This document shows positions 6,593 to 12,663 of a DNA stretch of 12,663 bases, in pieces (positions within the stretch are counted from its first letter, which is position 1; each line of letters opens with the position of its first letter). The notes beneath the pieces were generated by a model, which saw only the letters and a program-made list of their open reading frames with translations, did not search any database and was not told the origin of the DNA. The position numbers and the translations under genes were made by a program. Source of the stretch: Rhodospirillales bacterium (GTDB lineage Bacteria > Pseudomonadota > Alphaproteobacteria > UBA9219); the NCBI GenBank assembly GCA_015654915.1, contig JAATFY010000251.1:1-12663 (forward strand). The letters run 5' to 3'.

Positions 6593-7030
6593 ATGAAAAA
6601 CACCGTGAGCCAAGACACTTTCGACGAAACCGGACAATCCCTTGCCTGCACCGAACGCTTTGCCGGTATTGTCCGTAAGGATCTGGCGCCGGAGGTACAA
6701 CGCGCGGCCGCTGCCTTGTGGGCCGCCTATGAATCCCTCGATCTCGAAGTGATCACCACCCTACGTGACGCCGAACAGGATTTGCTGGCCGCGATGCCGG
6801 ATCTCAACGGATATGAAAATGAAATTCGCCAGTTAGTCGCCGAACTCACCATCGATCTGCGCACTAATTTTTACCAGCTGGACGACCAGCCGGTGCGCCT
6901 GCGTTTCGCCTATCAGGGCGAAAAGGATCTGATCGGACAGCTTCTGTCGGCTTCGGCGGCGCGCCTTGTCGTTATGCCGGTCGAAAACGACATCAGCCTG
7001 CACACCAACATCCATGGAGAAGATAAATGA
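6593..7030 (+). CDS. Unknown acidic, mostly helical 145-aa protein
   Basis: I do not recognise this protein. It is soluble-looking, with no signal peptide or membrane helix, and rich in Leu/Ala/Glu/Asp. The middle (about 25-95) looks helical (LAPEVQRAAAALWAAYESLD, ITTLRDAEQDLLAAM). There is one cysteine (C19). It is the first gene downstream of the Fur-like box, and its stop overlaps the start of the next gene (ATGA), so the two are probably translationally coupled and may act together. The ATG at 6593 has no clear Shine-Dalgarno sequence, so the start is uncertain. It could be a chaperone or partner of the large repeat protein that follows, a common arrangement for small acidic proteins next to secreted proteins. 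That is inference only. Confidence 0.75.
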   Translation: MKNTVSQDTFDETGQSLACTERFAGIVRKDLAPEVQRAAAALWAAYESLDLEVITTLRDAEQDLLAAMPDLNGYENEIRQLVAELTIDLRTNFYQLDDQPVRLRFAYQGEKDLIGQLLSASAARLVVMPVENDISLHTNIHGEDK

Positions 7031-10000
7031 CGCTCGCACAAACCGCGCAACACGCCGACGATCTTGCGTTTCTCGGCGCCGACCGGCTGGTCTTCATGGC
7101 GGAAGCCCTCGCGCATGCCGATATCGAAAACACCCAGATCGACGCCTACCGCGACGTATTGCGGAATATCATCGTTGCGCTCAATCAGGCGCTGGCCGAC
7201 GCCTATCTCAGCGGCGATGCGAGCGCCGTCACGACGCTCCGCGCCTCAGCGATCAACCTGATGAAAAAACTCGACAACTATCAGGCTCGCCTCGGGGAGC
7301 AAAAAACGCCGGCGGCGGCAGACCGCAGCGTCGATGCAAAAAATCCGGCGGCAATCCCGTTCGCATCCAAGGGGGCAATGCCAACCGATATTCGCGATTT
7401 GAAAACCCCGCGCCAGGGCGCGCAGATGTTCGAGCGCCAGATGCAAACGCGCATCGACACCATTCGTTCTCCCAACGTCCGCCACAGCCTAACGACCAGC
7501 CTGCATCATCTGCAGCGGGCAAATCTGTCCGGCACTAGCGGCAAGATGGTCCGCGTCCGTTCGATGAACGTGCGCAATGACAACCGCATGCCGTCGGCAG
7601 TTTTGCGCACCAACCTACGTACGCGCATGAGCGCGGATACGCAGTTCAATCCGGCCCCTAACGGAACGCGCCCGACGCCGCTTCGTTCGCCAACCGCACA
7701 CGCGGACAGAACCGCCTTGCGTACGGCGACACGAACGGGAACGCAAGCCATAGCGGACAAAACAGGGAAAATCGCAGGGCTATCCTCCGTCCGCGCCGCA
7801 ACGACTGACACAATGGCGACGCGCGCGACACAGCTTCGTTCACCGAACGCACGGATAGTGGGAACCACGCTGCGCGCTGCCACATACACAGGGGTAAAAT
7901 CCGTAACGGACAGAACCGGAAAAACCGTCGGCACGACAGTCAGGCGAGCCACCACAACAAACGCAACTGTAGGCGGAAAAACTGTCATTCCCGCGGCCAA
8001 TCGAACCGCAGCGGCAAACACGACGAAACGCACGACGCAGGCCATAAAATCGAGCACGCTGGCATCGCCAGCCGATCACCGCACTTTACGGACGCCTCCG
8101 ACCGGCACGGACAGAACCGCCGCGCAAAACCCGGCGCGAATCGGCTTGCAATCTGCCGCGAATACAACCGGTAAAAGCCCTGAAACGCCTGCCGTCCGAA
8201 CCGCAGCGCCAAATGCCGCCATAACCGGAAAAATTGCCGGCACACCTATCGCCCGCGCCGCAACGACTGACACAATGGCGACGCGCACGGCGCAACTCCG
8301 GTCGCCAGCCATACGCACTGAAGGGGCCGCTGTGTCTCCCATCACCGGGATGGCCCCTCTATCAATCGTAGATAGAGCGGAGAGAATCAGCGGAACGGCG
8401 ACGGCGCGAACCACATCGACAACCACAACTATGGCCGGCAAGACTGCCACTACACCGACCGGTCGAACCGCCAGGGCAAGCACAGTACCAGCAGCCGCAA
8501 CACATTCGACACCGCTTCGCTCACCGGTTGCGCGTTCCGAAGCAACCGCGGCATCTGCCGCCACCAGAATGGGCCCGCCATCAGCCGTGGATAGAACGGT
8601 GAAAATCGCCACAACGCCCGTCGCGCGCAATGGCGACACCGCACATCTAACACAACTTCACTCGTCAACCGCGCATGCGGAAAGAACCGCCTTGCGTGCA
8701 GCGACACAAACGGGGGCGCAAAGCGTAGTGGACAAAGCAGGAAAAATCGCGGGCGTACCCGTCACCCGCGCCGCATCGCCAACCGCAGCCATAACCGGAA
8801 AAGTCGCCACTGCGCCGACAGGGCGAATTGCACCCGTAACCACAATGACGCCCGCAACGCAGGCCGTAAAACCGAACATGCCGGCATCTCTGGCCGATTA
8901 TCGCACCTTGCGGGCGGCATCTGCGACCAACGCCGTAACGGCACGACATGAAATGCGCGCGCCGGCCACCCCTACCTCTTCCATATCGGTGCCCACATCC
9001 CCAGCGCTGTTTTCCGCACGGCCAACGTCTGCGGCACCCAATGTATCGAACGGAATATCGGGCGCAACCGAAATGGCGCGCACAACACATACAGCATCCG
9101 CTACCGGCACGATGGCGATGCGACAGGAAACCCGTCCCTCAGTTGCGCCAGCCTCTTCGCCCGCATCTTCCGCATTCTCAACAACTTCCTCCATGCGGCC
9201 AACGTCTGCGTCACCTAATGTGTCAAATGGCATATCAGGTACAGTGGAAGCGATGCGGGGAGCGTCTGCCTCAACCGCAAATATTGCAATGCCGGTTGCG
9301 CCTCCACCTCCACCACAAGCGTCAACGCCGCAAGCACAGGCTCCGTCGGCAGGCCAGCCTGCGATCATGATCGCGGACCACACTCTCCCGACACCCGATC
9401 GCAGCTTTTCCGGCTCCGGACCCACCGTCGCAGCGCCTCCCATAACGACGCCGGTTGTGCCAGATGCTGCCTATAATCAAAATATCGCGCCGCCCGTTAT
9501 GTTCCCGCCCGCAATTCAGCCTGCAAACGGGGGTACCGAGTCCGGACCGACTGTCATAATGCCTCCCACGACGGTATCGGCTGTACCGGACACCGCGCAT
9601 AGTCAAAATGTCGCGCAACCCGTCGCGCCGCCGCCAACAGGGGCTGTCGAGGTTGTTCCGACACAAGTCGCCGCCAATCCGGCGCAGGGACAACCCGCGG
9701 GTGCGCAGGCAGCCGATATCGGCGGACAGCAACAGCAGGCCAGCGCCGATGGCGTGCGCGAAGCCCCGGCCGGCGAGGCGCGGCAGGAAAGCATCCGCGA
9801 AGCGACGCCGCAAGAAAATTTGCGCGATGACTCGAACAAAAACGGCAACGACAATAAAAAGGCGACAATCGGCGACCAGATACGCGCGGAAGTGAATTCG
9901 TTCGTCAATAGAGTCGGCGACAGCATCAAAAGCCTGATGACAAAAGTCGCCAAGACGGTGTGCGAGCAATGCGGCAAATGCACCGACGGCTCGGGCTGCC

Positions 10001-10179
10001 GTACGGACTTCAAGAGCAACGGCGCCACCGTCGTCAGCGTCAAGGGACACGAATTATATAACTCTGCGGACACCACGCTCGCTGATAAGAAAACGACACT
10101 CGATGCGCAACGGGCGGAGGCCCGAGCCAGAGCGGCGGCAACACCGAAAACCCAATCGGCACCAAAGGCTCAGTTATAA
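7027..10179 (+). CDS. Unknown 1050-aa Thr/Ala/Arg/Pro-rich repeat protein with C-terminal four-cysteine cluster
   Basis: No family is recognised. Residues 1-95 look helical and globular (LVFMAEALAHADIE, LRNIIVALNQALADAYLSGD). From about 217 to 650 there are degenerate repeats of about 34-50 residues, with unit theme LRSPxARxExTALRAATxTG then SVVDRTGKIAG, rich in Thr, Ala and Arg and poor in acidic residues. Residues 650-900 are Ser/Pro/Ala-rich with two further duplications (listed separately). Residues 900-945 are polar and charged. The C-terminus (946-1050) has an amphipathic helix and CEQCGKCTDGSGC: C979, C982, C985 and C991 are the only cysteines in the protein, and I see no Trp. There is no signal peptide or membrane helix, so it is cytosolic or exported by a non-Sec route, such as the divergent type IVB system. 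The ATG at 7027 has GGAG about 6 nt upstream and overlaps the previous stop. The cluster could bind iron, an Fe-S centre or zinc. Confidence 0.85.
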   Translation: MTLAQTAQHADDLAFLGADRLVFMAEALAHADIENTQIDAYRDVLRNIIVALNQALADAYLSGDASAVTTLRASAINLMKKLDNYQARLGEQKTPAAADRSVDAKNPAAIPFASKGAMPTDIRDLKTPRQGAQMFERQMQTRIDTIRSPNVRHSLTTSLHHLQRANLSGTSGKMVRVRSMNVRNDNRMPSAVLRTNLRTRMSADTQFNPAPNGTRPTPLRSPTAHADRTALRTATRTGTQAIADKTGKIAGLSSVRAATTDTMATRATQLRSPNARIVGTTLRAATYTGVKSVTDRTGKTVGTTVRRATTTNATVGGKTVIPAANRTAAANTTKRTTQAIKSSTLASPADHRTLRTPPTGTDRTAAQNPARIGLQSAANTTGKSPETPAVRTAAPNAAITGKIAGTPIARAATTDTMATRTAQLRSPAIRTEGAAVSPITGMAPLSIVDRAERISGTATARTTSTTTTMAGKTATTPTGRTARASTVPAAATHSTPLRSPVARSEATAASAATRMGPPSAVDRTVKIATTPVARNGDTAHLTQLHSSTAHAERTALRAATQTGAQSVVDKAGKIAGVPVTRAASPTAAITGKVATAPTGRIAPVTTMTPATQAVKPNMPASLADYRTLRAASATNAVTARHEMRAPATPTSSISVPTSPALFSARPTSAAPNVSNGISGATEMARTTHTASATGTMAMRQETRPSVAPASSPASSAFSTTSSMRPTSASPNVSNGISGTVEAMRGASASTANIAMPVAPPPPPQASTPQAQAPSAGQPAIMIADHTLPTPDRSFSGSGPTVAAPPITTPVVPDAAYNQNIAPPVMFPPAIQPANGGTESGPTVIMPPTTVSAVPDTAHSQNVAQPVAPPPTGAVEVVPTQVAANPAQGQPAGAQAADIGGQQQQASADGVREAPAGEARQESIREATPQENLRDDSNKNGNDNKKATIGDQIRAEVNSFVNRVGDSIKSLMTKVAKTVCEQCGKCTDGSGCRTDFKSNGATVVSVKGHELYNSADTTLADKKTTLDAQRAEARARAAATPKTQSAPKAQL
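7681..8760 (+). repeat. Degenerate protein repeats (LRSP...DRTGKIAG unit), coding
   Basis: Unit copies begin with Leu at 7681, 7834, 8296, 8515 and 8656 (LRSPTAHADRTALRT, LRSPNARIVGTTLRA, LRSPAIRTEGAAV, LRSPVARSEATAAS, LHSSTAHAERTALRA). Most are followed about 20 residues later by a V/A-D-K/R-T/A-GKIAG-like segment. A further degenerate copy lacking LRSP lies around residues 358-385. Spacing between starts is 51, 154 (about three times 51), 73 and 47 residues, suggesting an ancestral unit of about 51 residues that expanded by unequal duplication and then diverged. Confidence 0.7.
7791..8286 (+). repeat. 34-bp exact direct repeat pair (7791-7824 and 8253-8286)
   Basis: Both copies are identical over 34 bp (starting CCGCGCCGCAACGACTGACA) and encode the same frame (RAATTDTMATR). 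They are 462 bp apart, exactly 154 codons. The pair is a remnant of in-frame segmental duplication within the large repeat gene and a possible site of recombination that would keep the reading frame. Confidence 0.85.
9019..9240 (+). repeat. Duplicated RPTSA-PNVSNGISG segment, coding
   Basis: Fifteen-residue copies at 9019-9063 (residues 665-679) and 9196-9240 (residues 724-738) differ at one residue. The DNA differs mainly at third codon positions, and the offset is 177 bp (59 codons). Mostly synonymous divergence suggests the peptide is under selection. Confidence 0.8.
9415..9636 (+). repeat. Duplicated SGPTV-PP-VPD-QN-A-PV-PP segment, coding
   Basis: Copies starting at 9415 (residue 797) and 9541 (residue 839) are 126 bp apart (42 codons). 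Both have the order SGPTV, PP, VPD, a four-residue spacer containing Ala and His or Asn, QN, PV and PP. They form a proline-rich linker of the large repeat protein ahead of its charged and cysteine-containing C-terminus. Confidence 0.7.
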
Positions 10180-10206
10180 GAAATTTAAAGCGCCGCATTT
10201 CAAACG

Positions 10207-10213
10207 AAGGAGG
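10207..10213 (+). promoter_or_regulatory. Strong ribosome-binding site of the Nfu gene
   Basis: A perfect AAGGAGG lies 8 nt before the ATG at 10222. It is the strongest Shine-Dalgarno in the window and contrasts with the weak or absent sites of the two upstream genes, so the Fe-S carrier can be translated independently at a high rate. Confidence 0.8.
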
Positions 10214-10221
10214 ATAAAAAC

Positions 10222-11037
10222 ATGAACATAGAAGTCAGAGGCGAGAATACCCCCAATCCCGCCGCCATGAGATTCGCCCTGACAGGACGCGAAGTGATGG
10301 GAAACACCGCGTCGGTCTCTATGACCTCGCCGCAGGAGGCGGCCTGTTCGCCGCTGGCGCAAATTTTGTTCGATATTCCCGGCGTGGAAAAAGTCTATTA
10401 CGGGTCCAACTTCGTCACGGTACAAAACCCAAGCGCCGACTGGCCGGCATTAACGCCTGCCGTCGCTTCGACCATCCGCGATTACTTTGCAGCCAATAGC
10501 CGGCTCATTACCGGACCGGTGCCGCCGCGCCCCGCAGAAACACCCATTACCGCCGAAGGAAGTAATTTCGTCGAGGAAGAACTGGGACTTATCGTCGCCG
10601 CCATAAGAGATACTCTCGAGACGGCGAATGAAAAGCTTAGCCTCGAAGGCGGCGAAGCGATTTTTAGGTACTACGACCCCATCGCCCTACTTGTTTACAT
10701 CACCCTTCAGGGTTCCTGTGCCGGTTGCCCCTCATCCACGATTACCATGAAAGATGGAATTGAGAATTTATTGAGAGACAGCTTGGGCGACGATGCCTTC
10801 GCCGGGTTGCGCGCTATCCCTCCTACGGAGATGGCCCCGGTTTCAGTCACTCAGACGGAATCGGCCGCGGCTGCAAATCTCTTACCGAAGGAGGAAAGGA
10901 ACAGACAGGCAGCGGCTGCCTTTCTTAAAAGTCACCCCGAAGCCAAATTGCCCACGGGCACAACCATTCCCCCGGACGCAAGAACGGAGAAAAGAAAGGG
11001 TTTCGCAGCCAGTATCTTTCGCTTTGGAAGAACCTAA
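10222..11037 (+). CDS. Nfu-type Fe-S cluster scaffold/carrier with C-terminal extension
   Basis: Nfu proteins bind an Fe-S cluster between the CxxC motifs of a dimer and deliver it to apo-enzymes, aconitase being a known client in several organisms. Residues 2-92 form the Nfu N-terminal domain (ENTPNPAAMRFALTG, SPLAQILFDIPGVEKVYYGS). Residues 117-197 form the NifU-like domain with C166-X2-C169 in GSCAGCPSSTITMKDGIENL. Typical alphaproteobacterial Nfu proteins are about 185-190 aa. This one is 271 aa, carrying about 74 extra residues (198-271) that are Ala-rich and end basic (RKGFAASIFRFGRT). The gap from the large repeat gene is 42 bp without a terminator, so co-transcription under the Fur-like box is likely. 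The stop overlaps the stop of the converging DUF1036 gene. Many alphaproteobacteria encode a housekeeping Nfu elsewhere, so this may be a second, specialised copy. Confidence 0.93.
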   Translation: MNIEVRGENTPNPAAMRFALTGREVMGNTASVSMTSPQEAACSPLAQILFDIPGVEKVYYGSNFVTVQNPSADWPALTPAVASTIRDYFAANSRLITGPVPPRPAETPITAEGSNFVEEELGLIVAAIRDTLETANEKLSLEGGEAIFRYYDPIALLVYITLQGSCAGCPSSTITMKDGIENLLRDSLGDDAFAGLRAIPPTEMAPVSVTQTESAAAANLLPKEERNRQAAAAFLKSHPEAKLPTGTTIPPDARTEKRKGFAASIFRFGRT

Positions 11038-11486
11038 CTCCCGTCCCTGAAATCGAGCGTGTAGTCGCGGACGTTGACGCCGATATCGATCTCCTGAAAG
11101 CCGAGCGTCTGGTAGCCCTTGTTTTCGCAATTGCCGTCGCCCTCGACGCGGAAGGGTTTGGTATCGGTGCAGAATTCGTATTTGCCCGTCCATGTAAAAG
11201 GCGGTTTGTCCTTGGCGGGCCGCACCAGCGAAGTCGCGTAATAAAAATAGAAACGCTGCGTCAGCGGCTGGGCGAAAACGCGGGCGCATTGACCCGCCGC
11301 GAGACTCCACCAGCCTTGCGATATCCAGGCATCGGTTTCACGGTAACCGAAGGCCGCCTCAATGGGGTTCTGGGTGCGGTTGCAGAACATCATAGCCGCG
11401 TGGGCAGGCCGCGCGGGGGGGATAACCCCTGTAAAAACGGAGATTCCCCATAAAATCAGCAGGAAAAGGCGGCGCGGAAGCGGCAT
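11034..11486 (-). CDS. DUF1036 family secreted protein
   Basis: This 150-aa protein has a signal peptide (PRRLFLLILWGISVF, likely cleavage after PAHA near residue 30) and one DUF1036 domain (about 33-146). Family features visible are FCNRTQNPIEAAFGYRE, WISQGWWSLAAGQC and FYFYYA. Four cysteines (C35, C67, C106, C120) after the signal peptide could form two disulfides in the periplasm. Function of the family is unknown; it is common in alphaproteobacteria and often near acnA. There is no clear Shine-Dalgarno before the ATG at 11486. Its TAG (11036-11034) overlaps the TAA of the converging Nfu gene, leaving no room for a terminator between them. Confidence 0.88.
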   Translation of the reverse strand: MPLPRRLFLLILWGISVFTGVIPPARPAHAAMMFCNRTQNPIEAAFGYRETDAWISQGWWSLAAGQCARVFAQPLTQRFYFYYATSLVRPAKDKPPFTWTGKYEFCTDTKPFRVEGDGNCENKGYQTLGFQEIDIGVNVRDYTLDFRDGS

Positions 11487-11617
11487 TCTGGGCGAAAACG
11501 GGTAAAGGGTTTAACCTGTTAGCAACCAAATGCAGGTAGCACAGATAGCCTGTGAACCAAAAAAGTTTTTGCGCAAACGGTTTTTTGCGCTTTTGTAAGC
11601 CTTCCCCTGGAGCCCCC
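11487..11617. promoter_or_regulatory. Divergent spacer between DUF1036 and acnA
   Basis: This 131-bp spacer must hold promoters for both genes. TTTTTGCGC occurs twice in direct orientation (11566-11574, 11582-11590; 16-bp period), and GCGCAAA/TTTGCGC (11571-11577 / 11584-11590) forms an inverted repeat, just upstream of acnA. These could be operator or hairpin elements in the acnA leader. I see no Fur-like box here and no clear -35/-10 pair. Confidence 0.4.
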
Positions 11618-12663
11618 ATGACCACCCAGACCGGACACGATACGCTGAAAACCCGCCAGGTCCTGACGGTCGGAAATAAAAGCTACGATTATTTCAGCCT
11701 GAAAATCGCCGAAAAGACGCTGGGCGATATTTCCTCCCTGCCCTTCAGCCTCAAGGTCCTGCTGGAAAACCTGCTGCGCTTCGAAGACGGGCGCTCGGTG
11801 ACGGTCGATCATATCAAGGCCGTAGGCGAATGGCTCAAGACGCGCAAAAGCGATACCGAAGTCGCCTACCGCCCCGCCCGCGTGCTGATGCAGGATTTCA
11901 CCGGCGTTCCCGCCGTCGTCGATCTGGCCGCCATGCGCGAGGCGACCATCGCGCTCGGCAGCAATCCGAAACGCATCAATCCTCTCTGCGCCGTCGATCT
12001 CGTCATCGACCATTCGGTGATGGTCGATCATTTCGGCACCGCGGAAGCTTTCGCGCAAAACGTCGCCCGCGAGTTCGAGCGCAATTACGAGCGTTACGCG
12101 TTCCTGCGCTGGGGCCAGAAAGCCTTCAACAATTTCCGCGTCGTGCCGCCCGGAACCGGCATCTGCCATCAGGTCAATCTCGAATATCTGGCACAGACCG
12201 TATGGACCGACGAAGACGCGACCGGCAAGCTGGTCGCCTATCCCGATACGTGTGTGGGAACGGACAGCCATACCACCATGATCAACGGCCTTGCCGTGCT
12301 GGGTTGGGGCGTCGGCGGCATCGAAGCCGAAGCCGCCATGCTGGGCCAGCCGGTTTCCATGATGATCCCCGAAGTGGTCGGCTTCAAGCTGACCGGCAAG
12401 CCGCGCGACGGCACCACCGCCACTGACCTTGTGCTGACGGTCACGCAGATGCTACGCCAAAAAGGCGTGGTCAATAAATTCGTCGAATTTTACGGTCCCG
12501 GCCTTACCAGCCTATCGCTGGCCGACCGCGCCACCGTCGCCAATATGGCGCCCGAATACGGTGCTACCTGCGGTTTGTTTCCCATCGACGTCGTGACCAT
12601 CGATTACCTGAAATTCACCGGCCGCGACCCCGAACGTGTCGCTTTGGTTGAAGCCTATGCCAA
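11618..12663 (+). CDS. acnA: Aconitate hydratase A, 5' part (runs off window)
   Basis: This TCA-cycle enzyme interconverts citrate and isocitrate using a [4Fe-4S] cluster. The frame is open from the ATG at 11618 to the window end, giving 348 of the roughly 890-900 residues usual for AcnA. Recognisable N-terminal features are LPFSLKVLLENLLR, VLMQDFTGVPAVVDLAAMR, GTGICHQVNLEYLAQ and the active-site region with D216-S-H-T-T followed by GWGVGGIEAEAAMLGQP. The three cluster-ligand cysteines lie beyond the window. TGGAG upstream serves as ribosome-binding site. It is read toward the right edge, divergent from DUF1036. The nearby Nfu gene encodes a carrier of a type known to serve aconitase, but it is in a separate transcription unit. 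Confidence 0.97.
   Translation, partial: MTTQTGHDTLKTRQVLTVGNKSYDYFSLKIAEKTLGDISSLPFSLKVLLENLLRFEDGRSVTVDHIKAVGEWLKTRKSDTEVAYRPARVLMQDFTGVPAVVDLAAMREATIALGSNPKRINPLCAVDLVIDHSVMVDHFGTAEAFAQNVAREFERNYERYAFLRWGQKAFNNFRVVPPGTGICHQVNLEYLAQTVWTDEDATGKLVAYPDTCVGTDSHTTMINGLAVLGWGVGGIEAEAAMLGQPVSMMIPEVVGFKLTGKPRDGTTATDLVLTVTQMLRQKGVVNKFVEFYGPGLTSLSLADRATVANMAPEYGATCGLFPIDVVTIDYLKFTGRDPERVALVEAYA

Noticed and set aside
7681..8760. CRISPR-like array
   Set aside because: The repeats are coding, degenerate, unequally spaced and in frame; there are no short identical repeats with unique spacers and no cas genes.
7506..9443. Several long minus-strand frames opposite the large repeat gene
   Set aside because: They are shadows of repetitive GC-rich codons. 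The plus frame has the ribosome-binding site, coupling to its neighbours and third-position variation between repeats, and the minus frames are fragmentary.
11519..12271. 250-aa minus-strand frame opposite acnA
   Set aside because: It is antisense to unmistakable aconitase coding sequence and has no support of its own.
11830..12426. 198-aa plus-strand frame inside acnA
   Set aside because: It is out of frame with the aconitase reading and very Arg-rich, typical of a GC-rich shadow frame.

Overview
The window looks like a chromosomal segment of an alphaproteobacterium with moderately high GC. The evidence is a GcrA-type helix-turn-helix protein, a secreted DUF1036 protein beside aconitase (acnA), and an alphaproteobacterial-style Nfu iron-sulfur scaffold. 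No genus can be named from the sequence alone.

Left half, minus strand (6263 down to 218): a compact type IVB secretion operon (Dot/Icm, or IncI-conjugation type). It is headed by a small GcrA-like protein with a C-terminal zinc-finger motif. Then come two full-length DotI/IcmL paralogues, DotH/IcmK, DotG/IcmE and a DotF/IcmG-like protein. This is the icmM-L-K-E-G order of Legionella and the traM-N-O-P order of IncI plasmids. Junctions are tight (19 bp, 4-bp overlap, 124-bp gap, 11-bp overlap, 32 bp). Together these genes encode most of the envelope-spanning core of the machine. ATPases, coupling proteins and the DotC/DotD lipoproteins are not in the window. A hairpin follows dotF, and what may be the first codons of another minus-strand gene run off the left edge.

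Middle (6264-6592): a 329-bp divergent control region. Its right side carries a strong match to the Fur box over a plausible promoter facing right, preceded by a 7-bp-arm inverted repeat.

Right half, plus strand (6593-11037): a three-gene unit downstream of the Fur-like box. It holds a 145-aa unknown acidic protein; a 1050-aa unknown protein made of degenerate Thr/Ala/Arg/Pro-rich repeats, whose only four cysteines lie in one C-terminal cluster; and an Nfu-type Fe-S carrier with an unusual C-terminal tail. The first two overlap by ATGA and the third follows after 42 bp. The Nfu gene ends tail-to-tail with DUF1036 (minus), the two stop codons overlapping. Divergent from DUF1036 is the 5' part of acnA, which runs off the right edge.

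The most interesting possibility is that the Fur-box operon (unknown protein, Cys-cluster repeat protein, Fe-S carrier), placed back-to-back with the secretion operon, is an iron-responsive module linked to the type IVB system. The arrangement and motifs are visible in the sequence; the functional link is inference.
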